A stretch of 64,000 nucleotides of DNA from an uncultured Bacilli bacterium (GCA_934725985.1 CAKVCX010000002.1:372001-436000), one strand, 5' to 3'; positions 8,527 through 17,592 are shown, counted from the stretch's first letter. Notes: a model not told the origin generated them from the letters alone. Numbers and translations: made by a program.

Positions 8527-9411
8527 ATGTTAGTAAATGCAACCAGAATGTTAAGATTGGCCCACGAAAACCATTATGCAGTCGGACAATTTAACATTAA
8601 CAATCTAGAATGGACAAAAGCCATTCTTCTTACTGCCGAAGAACTTAAATCGCCTGTTATTTTAGGTGTAAGCGAAGGCGCAGCCAAATATATGGGTGGA
8701 TTTAAAGTTGTCGCTGCCATGGTCAAAGCCATGGACGAAAGCTTAAAAATCTCCGTTCCAGTCGTTTTGCACTTAGACCATGGTACTTATGAAGGCGCAA
8801 AAGCTTGCATTGAAGCCGGTTTTACATCCATTATGTTCGATGGTTCCCATTTCCCATTTGAAGAAAATGTTGCCAAAACCAAGGAACTAGTTGACTTAGC
8901 CCACGATAAGGGACTTTCAATTGAGGCAGAGGTAGGCGCAATAGGCGGGACTGAAGATGGAGTTACTGCCGATGGGGAAGTAGCAGATCCAGTCGAATGC
9001 AAAAAGATTGTTGATTTAGGAATTGATTTCCTAGCTGCCGGAATTGGCAATATACACGGTATCTATCCAGCAAACTGGAAAGGATTGCACTTTGACGCAT
9101 TGGAAAATATTTCCAAAGCCACAAATGGCATCCCACTAGTTTTACATGGCGGAACCGGAATCCCCGATGATCAAATCAAGCACGCCATCCACGATGGAAT
9201 GAGCAAAATAAATGTCAACACCGATTGCCAATTAGTCTTTGCTCAAGCCACAATCGATTATTGTGCCGCTGGAAAAGCTGACCCAACCGCTTCTAACGAA
9301 TCCAAAGGCTATGACCCAAGAAAATTATTGAAGCCTGGATTCTTGGCCATTCAAGCAAAAGTAAAAGAAAAGATGGAATTATTTGGTTCGGTCGGAAAAG
9401 CCAATAAATAA
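8527..9411 (+). CDS. fba: Class II fructose-1,6-bisphosphate aldolase
   Basis: Zinc-dependent cleavage of fructose-1,6-bisphosphate to glyceraldehyde-3-phosphate and dihydroxyacetone phosphate in glycolysis. The 294-residue protein has the class II signatures: HLDHGTYEGA with zinc and catalytic residues, EAEVGAIGGTEDG, LVLHGGTGIPDDQI and KINVNTD. A strong GAGGAGGT precedes the ATG. A terminator directly follows, so it is probably monocistronic. The codon choice looks more GC-rich than in neighbours, as expected for a highly expressed gene. Tagatose-bisphosphate aldolase activity is the main alternative but less likely given the rest of the glycolytic set here. Confidence 0.93.
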   Translation: MLVNATRMLRLAHENHYAVGQFNINNLEWTKAILLTAEELKSPVILGVSEGAAKYMGGFKVVAAMVKAMDESLKISVPVVLHLDHGTYEGAKACIEAGFTSIMFDGSHFPFEENVAKTKELVDLAHDKGLSIEAEVGAIGGTEDGVTADGEVADPVECKKIVDLGIDFLAAGIGNIHGIYPANWKGLHFDALENISKATNGIPLVLHGGTGIPDDQIKHAIHDGMSKINVNTDCQLVFAQATIDYCAAGKADPTASNESKGYDPRKLLKPGFLAIQAKVKEKMELFGSVGKANK

Positions 9412-9428
9412 GGATTCCTTAATATTTT

Positions 9429-9457
9429 AGCCTATCGGAAAAGATAGGCTTTTTTTA
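9429..9457 (+). terminator. Intrinsic terminator of fba
   Basis: AGCCTATC (9429-9436) and GATAGGCT (9443-9450) form an 8-bp stem with a GGAAAA loop, followed by eight T. It lies between the convergent fba and CBS genes. Confidence 0.9.
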
Positions 9458-9850
9458 TTTTTCAAGCAAGTAATTAATAACTGATTTTCTAGTTACAATG
9501 CCAATGAATATACCCTTATCATCAACTACCGGTACAAAATTTTGATTGACAATTAAACTAGCTAAATCATCCATTGAAGCATTAATGGAAACAGAAGAAA
9601 AATTCCTTTTCCTATTAATACTAGACAAAGGTATTTTGTTTAACTCATCAAAAGAATATTTATTATTTTTTAAAGCATATAAAATATCACCTTCAGAAAG
9701 TGAATATAAGTATTTGCCGTCCCTAGAAACAACAGGAACAACAGAATAACGATGATACTCCATTTTTTCCATAGCTTGCCTTAAACTAAAATCGCCAAAA
9801 AGATACTCAACTTGACCTTTGGGAAGCAAGAAAAATAAAATATTTGTCAT
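9455..9850 (-). CDS. CBS-pair protein, c-di-AMP-receptor-like
   Basis: A 131-residue cytoplasmic protein made of two CBS motifs (HRYSVVPVVSRDGKY and NFVPVVDDKGIFIGIVTR). The N-terminus MTNILFFLLPKGQVEYL resembles small stand-alone CBS proteins of Bacillota, some of which bind c-di-AMP (CbpB/YkuL group); ligand binding here is inference. I chose the ATG at 9850 over a TTG at 9877 because it matches the family start and because TATAAT ends exactly 6 nt before it. No Shine-Dalgarno is present, so the message is predicted leaderless. Confidence 0.75.
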   Translation of the reverse strand: MTNILFFLLPKGQVEYLFGDFSLRQAMEKMEYHRYSVVPVVSRDGKYLYSLSEGDILYALKNNKYSFDELNKIPLSSINRKRNFSSVSINASMDDLASLIVNQNFVPVVDDKGIFIGIVTRKSVINYLLEK

Positions 9851-9856
9851 GACTTT

Positions 9857-9862
9857 ATTATA
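9857..9862 (-). promoter_or_regulatory. -10 box of a predicted leaderless promoter (CBS gene)
   Basis: TATAAT on the minus strand, 6 nt before ATG at 9850. It lies inside the longer TTG-initiated reading frame, which argues against that longer start. Confidence 0.6.
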
Positions 9863-10116
9863 AAATAAAGTAAACAAGATAAAAGGAAAAAATAGCCCAT
9901 CATAGCCTTGCCTAAATTCAAAAGCTCAAACCGAGGAACAAGAATAATTGCCCTTTCGTTTTAAAAGATTAGAATTTACTTTACGTCAATAGAATGTGGC
10001 CATTTTTTTAATATCTAATCATTTCAAAACACTTCATATAAAAATAGTTAAAATTTGCTAAAAATATTATTTATTTTTATAAAAATAAAAGACAAATAAG
10101 AAATAAAAAAGTAAGA
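9863..10116. other. Intergenic region without a recognised gene
   Basis: About 250 bp of AT-rich sequence between the divergent CBS and AraC genes. I see no tRNA, no convincing hairpin and no coding frame with a start and ribosome-binding site. The -35 elements of both promoters must lie here, but none is close to consensus. Confidence 0.5.
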
Positions 10117-10122
10117 TAATAT
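10117..10122 (+). promoter_or_regulatory. -10 box of a predicted leaderless promoter (AraC-type gene)
   Basis: TAATAT ends 8 nt before ATG at 10131 (an overlapping TATAAG ends 5 nt before it). No Shine-Dalgarno is visible. Confidence 0.5.
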
Positions 10123-10130
10123 AAGAAATT

Positions 10131-10976
10131 ATGGAAAACGATAAATCTGTCAAATTACTCTACAATGAACAAAAAGACGTGGAATATGGTTGGGTTAAAT
10201 TTCACCATATTTACCATGGATACCCTCTTTATCATAGTCATGATTTTTATGAATATTTCATTTGCTATCAAGGCGAATATAAACAAATCATAAATAATGA
10301 AGTCCACTTCTTCAAAAACCTTTCTTGTTGCTTGCTTCGTCCAGAAGATGCCCATTCTATTGAAGAAATAAAGAAAGATTCTAGCCAATATTCCATCTCA
10401 CTTAGGAAAGATGCTTTTGAAAATTTTGTTCATTTTATCAATCCTTCATTATTAGAAAAATTGCAAAACAATGGAACCATGTATTTTTCTATCTCAGAAA
10501 ATAGAGTGAGAAAAATCATATTCTACCTAAATCAATTAAGAGAAGAGCAAAATGATAAGGACAATGTCCAAGTCTTAACCAATTTCCTTTTGTTTAACTT
10601 ACTCGAACCTTTATTTATTCAAAATGGGGTCTATGAAAGCGAAAAAAGGCCTGCTTGGTTAAATGATTTGTTAATTGAAATAAATAAACCAGAAAACTTA
10701 AATTGGGATGTTAATGAAGTCGTGGCCCATTCAAATTATTCAAAAACTCATTTGTCAAGAATGTTTAAAGAAGAAATGGGTAGATCCATTGGGGATTATT
10801 TACAAGAAGTAAAAATAACTAATGCTAGAGATATATTAGTAAATTCCAACATGTCAATTGAAGAACTTTGCGACCTAATTGGCCATTCATCCATGTCTCA
10901 TTTTTCTAGTGCCTTTAAGAAAAGATATGGCATGGCGCCTGGAAAATATAGAACTAAATTTAAAAACAAAGAATAA
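10131..10976 (+). CDS. AraC-family transcriptional regulator with cupin sensor
   Basis: 281 residues. The N-terminal half is a cupin-like sensor (HHIYHGYPLYHSHDFYEYF; LRPEDAHSIEE). The C-terminal ~100 residues hold two HTH motifs (NYSKTHLSRMFKEEMG, and the second helix pair ending in HFSSAFKKRYGMAPGKYR) typical of AraC/XylS activators of sugar catabolism. It is transcribed away from the CBS gene and converges on the LRR gene, separated by a large bidirectional terminator. Its targets may be the nearby glycoside hydrolases, but no operator evidence was found. Confidence 0.88.
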   Translation: MENDKSVKLLYNEQKDVEYGWVKFHHIYHGYPLYHSHDFYEYFICYQGEYKQIINNEVHFFKNLSCCLLRPEDAHSIEEIKKDSSQYSISLRKDAFENFVHFINPSLLEKLQNNGTMYFSISENRVRKIIFYLNQLREEQNDKDNVQVLTNFLLFNLLEPLFIQNGVYESEKRPAWLNDLLIEINKPENLNWDVNEVVAHSNYSKTHLSRMFKEEMGRSIGDYLQEVKITNARDILVNSNMSIEELCDLIGHSSMSHFSSAFKKRYGMAPGKYRTKFKNKE

Positions 10977-11043
10977 AAACCCCATTAACCCTTCCTTGTT
11001 AACGAATATTTCATCGTTAACAAGAAAGTAAAAAAGGGGTTTT
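10976..11043. terminator. Bidirectional two-stem terminator between araC-like and LRR genes
   Basis: An 8-bp outer stem AAAACCCC/GGGGTTTT (10976-10983 with 11036-11043) encloses an 11-bp perfect inner stem CTTGTTAACGA/TCGTTAACAAG (10995-11005 with 11014-11024). T-runs lie on both sides, so it can end transcription from either direction. Confidence 0.85.
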
Positions 11044-11046
11044 CAA

Positions 11047-13476
11047 TCAATAAAGAACTTTAGAATTATTTTCATCATAATGCCAGAAAGAACAACTTAA
11101 TGAAGAATAACTCTCATCTGGAATATTTTCGCTATAGAAGGCGACAACAATATCGCTATTATTGCTCCTAGCATAATCATCAACAAAACAAGTAACCCAT
11201 TCAAAATCGTCATCATTAGAATAAGTTTCGACATTATTTTCAAAATAAATGGAACTGTTTTCATCTTGACTAAAGCAATCAAAGGCATCATTGTTAATCT
11301 GCAGACATGAAGAAGGGATGAAAATCTCGCAATTAGAAAAAGCCCCATAAAATGCCTCGGATCCAATTGATTTAAGTTTCTTTCCAAAATCAATGCTAGT
11401 TAACGAATAAGCATCATCCATATAAAAGGCACTGTTCCCGATTTCTGTAGCCCCTTTAAAAGTCAGTGAGGTCAAGCCATTGCAATATGCAAAAGCATTA
11501 TTCCCTATAAAGCCTACCTTTTCCCCGAAGTTTAGTTCTGTCAATTTTTCGCATTTGCCAAAGGCATTATCTTCGATTCTAGAAACGTTATTGAAATCTA
11601 TTTCTTCTAAGTCTTTGGATCCATAAAATGCTTTTTTGCCAATTGTGGACACGCTATCAAAGAATAGATAGGAGGTCTTATCACCCAAATAAGAGAGCAA
11701 AGTAGATTTTTCTAGATTATAAAGAGCAAAATTTTCATAATCCAGATATAAATCGCTAGATTCATGGGCTAGAACATTTGCGGAATACATGGAAGTAAAA
11801 CGATTCTTGAATGTCTCTATTTGATCTTTATTTTTGATTCCGAACACCATTTTATTAGATCCATCAAAATTAAAGGCAGAGTAAAAATTTCCTTCTTTTC
11901 CGTTTGTTTGATAAACGGAAAAAGCAGTTATATCGTCATGTCCAAATTCAATCTCAAGCAATTTTGGGCAATTAGCAAAAGAGGAAGAAGTTATCCTTAT
12001 AACGCTAGAAGGGACATAAATATATTCAACTTCGTCAAGATTATTAAACACATTGGCAGCAATTGAGGTTACCCCATCGGGGATTATTATCCTTTTTTTG
12101 TTAAAGGAAGAAGATACGTCATATTTAATTAAAGCGCCATTGCTAATACTAAATTCTTCCGTTTCAGTCCCACTTTTTAAAATCAAGGCCGCCGTTGAGG
12201 GGGAATTTGACCAAGAATACTTTAAGGCTGTTGCTTCCTCTTCGGTATCAACATAAATATGAGGCGTCGCCCCGATTCCAAGGCTTGATATTATCGGATA
12301 AGTAACAACATTATCAAAATGTAGATATAGATTATCCAAAGGAGCATATTTAAATAAATTGCTTCCTAAGCTTGCCTCATCGGCAAAAGTAACACTTAAT
12401 TCCCTTAGATTCGTATTGGAAAAAGAAAGAAGTCCCAAATAAGACATGCTGCCCTCTAAGGTGAGTTTAGATAAAGAAGTATCCCCGGCAAAAGCCGAAT
12501 CTGGAACCGTATTAACGTAGGAAGGAAGAACGACTTCCTTTAATTTTGTGCATGAAGCAAACACCAAATGTTCCCAGCTAAAAGCAGGGGTCCCTTCTTT
12601 TATGGCTTTAGCAAAAGTAAGGGTTTGCAAGTTTGTATTTCCATAAAAAGCGCTATCGCCAATATAGGATAATCCATCGCCAAAGGCAACATGAGCCAAT
12701 CTTTCCGCCCCAAAAAAGGAGAAAGATTCGACCCTAGAGATATTTTGGAAAGAAAAAGAAGAAATATTAGTCCCTTTAAAAGCATAGGGACCAATAATCG
12801 TAGTATTAGGATTAACAATAAAAGATGAAGCATCTTTTGCGGCGGGGAAATTGACCAGGGTAGAAAAATCTTTGCTATATAAAACACCATCATCGACCAA
12901 AAAATTTTCATTCTCATCTGAGATTATCCATTCTTTTAAATTCGGCATATCTTGATAATAGGTAAATTTAGAAAGACTTTTTGGCAATTCAAAGGATGAA
13001 AAAGGCAATCCAAAAAAAGCTTGGTCATCAATTTGATTTACAGAATCAGGAATAGATAGTTCCTTTAAATTTTTATCGTCTGAAAAAGCCCCACTGCCAA
13101 TCTTGAGCAAGCCTTCTTCCAAAGTCAAACTAGTCAAGCCATCCAAATGAGACAAAGCCCCAGCGCCTATTTGTTTGCAATTTAAAATGGAAATAGTTTC
13201 CAAGGTAGTCGCCCCGGAAAGGCAACCGTCAGGGAGAACTTCCTGATTGGTTATGGTTAATTTTTTAAAATTGGGGGCAAAAATCGATGTAGCGTTTTTT
13301 CCAACGACATTCCCTATTCCAAACATTTCTCCCAAATAAGCATTTGAATCAGTTGAACTAGTCCCAATGAAAGGAGTAGTCAATTCCACTAAATAATTAG
13401 AAAAATTTGTAAAGGCACCCCTTTCAATATACTCAACCGAATTCGGAATGATTAATTTTTCCAAAAACGGGGTCAT
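11047..13476 (-). CDS. BspA-like leucine-rich-repeat surface protein, main part of a split gene
   Basis: 809 residues of repeated LRR_5 (BspA/TpLRR) units of the type LTSLTLEEGLLKIGSGAF, with the recurrent pattern hydrophobic-P-x-S-V-x-x-I-x-x-x-A-F. Such proteins are surface-exposed and often bind host or other bacterial surfaces. This frame has no signal peptide of its own. The upstream frame (13473-13793) supplies a lipoprotein signal and the first half-repeat; the join GIS-KKAFG-MTPFLEKL reads as one normal repeat if a single A is added to the A6 run at about 13489-13494. The local ATG overlaps the upstream stop as ATGA, so re-initiation is also possible. Confidence 0.75.
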   Translation of the reverse strand: MTPFLEKLIIPNSVEYIERGAFTNFSNYLVELTTPFIGTSSTDSNAYLGEMFGIGNVVGKNATSIFAPNFKKLTITNQEVLPDGCLSGATTLETISILNCKQIGAGALSHLDGLTSLTLEEGLLKIGSGAFSDDKNLKELSIPDSVNQIDDQAFFGLPFSSFELPKSLSKFTYYQDMPNLKEWIISDENENFLVDDGVLYSKDFSTLVNFPAAKDASSFIVNPNTTIIGPYAFKGTNISSFSFQNISRVESFSFFGAERLAHVAFGDGLSYIGDSAFYGNTNLQTLTFAKAIKEGTPAFSWEHLVFASCTKLKEVVLPSYVNTVPDSAFAGDTSLSKLTLEGSMSYLGLLSFSNTNLRELSVTFADEASLGSNLFKYAPLDNLYLHFDNVVTYPIISSLGIGATPHIYVDTEEEATALKYSWSNSPSTAALILKSGTETEEFSISNGALIKYDVSSSFNKKRIIIPDGVTSIAANVFNNLDEVEYIYVPSSVIRITSSSFANCPKLLEIEFGHDDITAFSVYQTNGKEGNFYSAFNFDGSNKMVFGIKNKDQIETFKNRFTSMYSANVLAHESSDLYLDYENFALYNLEKSTLLSYLGDKTSYLFFDSVSTIGKKAFYGSKDLEEIDFNNVSRIEDNAFGKCEKLTELNFGEKVGFIGNNAFAYCNGLTSLTFKGATEIGNSAFYMDDAYSLTSIDFGKKLKSIGSEAFYGAFSNCEIFIPSSCLQINNDAFDCFSQDENSSIYFENNVETYSNDDDFEWVTCFVDDYARSNNSDIVVAFYSENIPDESYSSLSCSFWHYDENNSKVLY

Positions 13477-13793
13477 CCCGAAAGCTTTTTTGAAATGCCT
13501 CTTACGGGAAGATTTTTATAAGTAGAGGGTATTTCGTATTCCTTGGCAAACGGTTCGGGGCATTTAATCAACGTAAACGATTTTCCATCGTTGGATAATT
13601 CAAAATATTCATCGGAAGCAGGAAGGTCTAAGCTACTAGATTCGGTTTCATTACTGCTTGAATCGGCTTCAGCAAAAGAAGAATCGCTACTTTCTTGATT
13701 TATCTTTGACGAATCAAATGAAGTGGAAGAAAGTTCTCCTCCACAGGACCATAGAAGCATTGATAAGGATATTAACAACAATTTTTCTTTCAT
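13473..13793 (-). CDS. Lipoprotein signal and first repeat of the split LRR protein
   Basis: 106 residues: a lipoprotein signal with lipobox LLWSC (Cys17), a Ser/Glu-rich spacer to about residue 58, then the start of an LRR_5 repeat (EIPSTYKNLPVRGI) that goes out of frame and stops after KKLSG. One extra A in the TCAAAAAAG stretch would continue directly into the 809-residue repeat protein, giving about 915 residues. So this is the 5' part of a frameshifted, phase-variable or slippage-decoded gene rather than an independent small protein. Its Shine-Dalgarno-like GAGG lies within a terminator-like hairpin. Confidence 0.7.
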   Translation of the reverse strand: MKEKLLLISLSMLLWSCGGELSSTSFDSSKINQESSDSSFAEADSSSNETESSSLDLPASDEYFELSNDGKSFTLIKCPEPFAKEYEIPSTYKNLPVRGISKKLSG

Positions 13794-13798
13794 AAAAA

Positions 13799-13830
13799 AT
13801 CCTCGATATACGGTATTTAATATCGAGGAT
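13799..13830 (-). terminator. Hairpin with U-tract overlapping the LRR lipoprotein ribosome-binding site
   Basis: ATCCTCGATAT and ATATCGAGGAT pair over 11 bp (13799-13809 with 13820-13830) around a 10-nt loop. On the minus strand a T-run and then ATG at 13793 follow. It would terminate the mannosidase-trehalase transcript, and its 3' arm contains the only GAGGA near the LRR start. Confidence 0.7.
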
Positions 13831-13867
13831 GTATTTAAATTGTCAATTGTTTTTTAAAGAATTTAGT

Positions 13868-15082
13868 CTATTTTCCAAAAACAATGTCATTGCCTTGGGC
13901 AAATAATTGATAACAAGCAGCAGTCCAACCCATGAAGGCAGGAGAAGCATATTCTATATTAGAAATTTCTCCTGTTCTACTATCATATTTTTCCCAAAGT
14001 TTTCCCGTCTTTTCAAAATTGGTTTCAATAGTAGCCATATATTTGTCTTTTATGCGTTTAGCTTCTTCATTAGCCCCGACATTAGCTAAGGCAGCATAGA
14101 CAATTAAAGTCACCTCTCCCCACATAATAGGATAATCCCATTGATAATAAATGTCTTCTCCCCTATATTCGGCACAGCTGACACCATGTTCGTATTCTAA
14201 CTTATTCAATACTTTTAAAGCGGATTCTTTATCTTTAGAGACCCCAAAAGCAAAAGGATATAAAGAAACGCAACTCAAAACCTTAGAGAAAGACTTATTA
14301 ATATAATTATAATCTAGATATAATCCTTCTTTTTCATTAAAGAAATATTTATTAATTTTTTCTTTTCTTTCTTTATGTAAGTTATTAAATTCATTCGCTT
14401 CGTCTTTTCTATCTATTAAAAGAAGCATTTCTTCTAGCCTAGTTTCAACTAGATAGAGCCAACAATTTAAATCCAAATGGGCAAACTCATGCGCGGCAAT
14501 TTTGCTTTCTTTTGTTTTAAACCTCATATTGAAATCTAATCCTGATTCAGCAATGGCTATGATATCTTTGCCAATGACGTATTGCTTTTTAGGATCAGGG
14601 CTATATTCTTTTACCCTATCGCAATGCATAAAGTAATGTTCCATGATTTCTTTATCGCTTGCAGAATCGCCAAAAGAATTTAGCCCTATTGGAGTCATTC
14701 TTTTTTTCATAAAGAAATCATGTTCTTTTATTAGAACATCAATATATTTTTTTATGACGTTTATATCTTTTTTAAATAAATACAAATCGTAAACGCATAA
14801 TGTAAATACGGGAGGCTGTGACCTATTTAATAAGCCGTTAGAATTTGGAACATAACCAATTTTATTAACAAAATAAGCCATATCATCAAGATTATTTTCA
14901 GCTTGCTTAGATAAATTAGTAGCCAAAAGACCTTTGTTTATAAAATATAAATCCCAATAGAAAAAGTCGGTATAAAAAAAGTTTTCGCAAGGAGAATTAA
15001 AAGGAAAAGGTACATCAACTCTAGCGGGTTGAACCGTTTTTTCCCAATGCGTTTTAATAAATGTAAGGACTTTATTTTCCAT
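13868..15082 (-). CDS. GH37 trehalase-like glycoside hydrolase
   Basis: 404 residues with trehalase-family landmarks in order: FFYTDFFYWDLYF (cf. EXYXWDXYF), GYVPNSNGLLNRSQPP, ESGLDFNMRF with the general-acid Asp, DLNCWLYLVE, YYQWDYPIMWGE and LWEKYD with the base Glu. It would act on trehalose or a related alpha-glucoside in the cytoplasm, since no signal peptide is present. At 404 residues it is shorter than E. coli TreA/TreF (~550), lacking N-terminal sequence. It lies 4 bp downstream of the GH2 mannosidase gene, so the two form an operon. Substrate could differ from trehalose, because the partner is a mannosidase. Confidence 0.78.
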   Translation of the reverse strand: MENKVLTFIKTHWEKTVQPARVDVPFPFNSPCENFFYTDFFYWDLYFINKGLLATNLSKQAENNLDDMAYFVNKIGYVPNSNGLLNRSQPPVFTLCVYDLYLFKKDINVIKKYIDVLIKEHDFFMKKRMTPIGLNSFGDSASDKEIMEHYFMHCDRVKEYSPDPKKQYVIGKDIIAIAESGLDFNMRFKTKESKIAAHEFAHLDLNCWLYLVETRLEEMLLLIDRKDEANEFNNLHKERKEKINKYFFNEKEGLYLDYNYINKSFSKVLSCVSLYPFAFGVSKDKESALKVLNKLEYEHGVSCAEYRGEDIYYQWDYPIMWGEVTLIVYAALANVGANEEAKRIKDKYMATIETNFEKTGKLWEKYDSRTGEISNIEYASPAFMGWTAACYQLFAQGNDIVFGK

Positions 15083-15086
15083 TTTT

Positions 15087-17537
15087 TTAAAAAGAAGCTA
15101 AATTCAAGCTAGACAAGTCTATATCTTCTTCATTGCTTACATCAACAATAGCTTCGTCTCCTTTTTCTAAATCAAGAAAATTAGAAGAATATAAATAATT
15201 ATAATTATCTTTAAAATGAATGAATAAAGACTTAACAAAGGAATTGGCTTTTATGTGTATTTTTATATGTTTTGAATCGATTTTTTCGACTTTATAGTCA
15301 AAATCGTTAGTAAAAGAATGATTTCGCCACATATAGGGGGAATAAAGCGTTTTGATTTCTTCTCCATTGTCTAGGAATTTAGCAAAGAAATAAGTATCGA
15401 AATCAGCATCTTTATAATCTAGTTTTAAATCAAAAACGTCATCTAAAACGTTTTCTAGGCTAACTTCTTTTTCAAATAAAGTTTCCCCATCATATTTTTT
15501 TACTCCAAAAATTAACTTACCAGAGTAAGGAATATCGGTAGAATTATCAAAGAATACATGGGTAAACCCATCTTTGTCTTCATAGAAGCTAGCTAAACGA
15601 GGCCTATAGGAATTCTTCAAGACATAATAGGCTTGCTTTGGCTCAAGATAGTAATCTAAAATTGCCCAAGTCCCACTTGGCCAAATATCATCAAACATCC
15701 AATTTAAAAAAGCCCCAGATATATGCCTGTTTGCTCTAGTGTATTCAAATTCGGCACGAAGAGCCTCGGCATGGGCTAAACTAGCTTTTTTAACAAAAGA
15801 AGTGATCCCATCGACTTTTCCATACATATCTTCGGCATAGAAAAGTTCGCGATGCGGAAAATCCAAAGGAGAAATCCCGTAAGGATTTTCCATAAAACGA
15901 TCTTTCCACATCTCATCCATTGGCCAAATATGGTCGTTGCCAAATATTTTCCTTAAGCTCTCCTCACTAGATGGGCCCATGACGGCACATTCGCTAACGA
16001 AGGGAACATTTTTCTTAGAAATATATTTTCTATAATCGGCCATGCCATGATCTAAGGCATATTCAAAATTCCCATAATGGGTATCCCCACTTCTATAATC
16101 ATTTCCAACATCAGTATAAGAATGAGGGGATTGCCTTCTATAAGGTCTAGTATCATCTAGATTATAAATGACTCCATAAAGCAAACAATTGACCAAGAAA
16201 TCACCTTTATTGATCAAATTGCCATAGGTGCCCGTTTTTTCATTTCCACCACACCAATAGACCAAGCAAGGATGATTACGTAACCTTTTGACTTGGTATT
16301 CGACTTCTTTTAATAAATTGGATACGAATTCTTGATTGTCTTCGGGAATATCGGCACACGCTAGGCAAATATCTTGCCAAACCAAAATGCCATATTTATC
16401 GCAAAGAGAATAGAATATATCTTTTTCATAGCTTCCCCCACCCCAAACACGAAGCATATTTATATTCATTTCTTTAGCTAGGGCAATCATCTTCTTATAT
16501 TTTTCATCTTTCATGACCCCGGTAAAGCATTCAGGAGGAACCCAGTTGCTGCCTTTCAGGAATATCTTTTTATTGTTGATAAGAAAATCCATCCCCAATA
16601 AGTTATTGCCTTTAGCTTCTTCTAATAAAGAGACGGATCTAAAAGCAAAATAGCCTTTCTTAGTATCGACTTTTTTATTATCTCTATATAAATCAATAAC
16701 ATAATTATATAAAGGCTGCTCTCCGTATCCAGTTGGCCACCAAAGAGCAAAATGCTTATATTTCAGTGCTAAGAAATTCTTTTTTCCTTCAAGTGGAATT
16801 TCATAAGTTTCAAAATCATTTCCAAAGGGAGTTTTTGATAAACGAAAAACTAGTTTATCATCCTTTTTGCTCTCACCTTGTTTGGCTACGCTTCCGTCAG
16901 GACGATACAATGTTTCGGTGGTATAGTTAGTTTTAATAAAGAAAGAAAGATTGCCTTTATCATCAGCTTTATAATGGACATCTTCAATTTGAAATCTTTC
17001 CTTGCTTTCTAAATAGACTTTTCCAGTTATCCCATAAGCGCAGATTTTTGGAGCCCAATCCCAGCCAAAATGACATTGGGGTTTTCTTAAAAAGATACGA
17101 GGTTTGTTAAATATTACGTTATATCCGTCCGTATTGATTTTATCGGCCACATTCAAGGTGGAAACCATCTTGACTTGAAGCAAATTGTTTTTTTCCTTTA
17201 ATGCATTTTTTACATTAAATCTATATTCGAGAAAGGCATTTTTTGTTTCTCCTATTTTTATTCCATTTAAATAAATAGAAGAAAACAAATCGATACCTTC
17301 GAAAACCAAAACCTGACTGTCTTTAGAAAATGAAGAAGAAGGGACATCAAATTCACATTCATAGGTGAAATCTTCCCTGCCGACCCAAGCTGAATCTTTA
17401 TAATTTTCCAAAATATAAGGATTGCTAACTTTGTTAGCATTATACATGTCGATAGTTATATCTCCAGGTACTTCTGCTTTTATCTTTAAACCTTTACCCA
17501 ATAAATTCCATTCATTTAAAATTAATTGTTCGTCCAT
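15087..17537 (-). CDS. GH2 beta-mannosidase
   Basis: 816 residues with the multi-domain GH2 layout of beta-mannosidases: N-terminal sugar-binding beta domain, immunoglobulin-like domain, TIM barrel, C-terminal beta domains. The acid/base Glu is E433 in YWCGGNEK and the likely nucleophile is E516 in FVSECAVMG; WDWAPKICAYGI and GSNWVPPE are also characteristic. No signal peptide is present, so it probably removes terminal beta-mannose from imported oligosaccharides. GGAGA lies about 8 nt before the ATG. The GH37 gene follows 4 bp downstream. A strong hairpin lies in the 5' leader. Confidence 0.85.
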   Translation of the reverse strand: MDEQLILNEWNLLGKGLKIKAEVPGDITIDMYNANKVSNPYILENYKDSAWVGREDFTYECEFDVPSSSFSKDSQVLVFEGIDLFSSIYLNGIKIGETKNAFLEYRFNVKNALKEKNNLLQVKMVSTLNVADKINTDGYNVIFNKPRIFLRKPQCHFGWDWAPKICAYGITGKVYLESKERFQIEDVHYKADDKGNLSFFIKTNYTTETLYRPDGSVAKQGESKKDDKLVFRLSKTPFGNDFETYEIPLEGKKNFLALKYKHFALWWPTGYGEQPLYNYVIDLYRDNKKVDTKKGYFAFRSVSLLEEAKGNNLLGMDFLINNKKIFLKGSNWVPPECFTGVMKDEKYKKMIALAKEMNINMLRVWGGGSYEKDIFYSLCDKYGILVWQDICLACADIPEDNQEFVSNLLKEVEYQVKRLRNHPCLVYWCGGNEKTGTYGNLINKGDFLVNCLLYGVIYNLDDTRPYRRQSPHSYTDVGNDYRSGDTHYGNFEYALDHGMADYRKYISKKNVPFVSECAVMGPSSEESLRKIFGNDHIWPMDEMWKDRFMENPYGISPLDFPHRELFYAEDMYGKVDGITSFVKKASLAHAEALRAEFEYTRANRHISGAFLNWMFDDIWPSGTWAILDYYLEPKQAYYVLKNSYRPRLASFYEDKDGFTHVFFDNSTDIPYSGKLIFGVKKYDGETLFEKEVSLENVLDDVFDLKLDYKDADFDTYFFAKFLDNGEEIKTLYSPYMWRNHSFTNDFDYKVEKIDSKHIKIHIKANSFVKSLFIHFKDNYNYLYSSNFLDLEKGDEAIVDVSNEEDIDLSSLNLASF

Positions 17538-17592
17538 ATATATTTCTCCAAAAGGAAAATCTATTAACCAGATAATTTTATTATTAGAAAAG

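Noticed and set aside
9851..9877. TTG start for the CBS protein
   Set aside because: The TATAAT box lies inside the extension, and the ATG at 9850 matches the family N-terminus.
13473..13793. Independent 106-residue lipoprotein
   Set aside because: Its end reads as a half repeat that continues in the next frame, so it is the 5' part of the LRR gene and not a separate protein.
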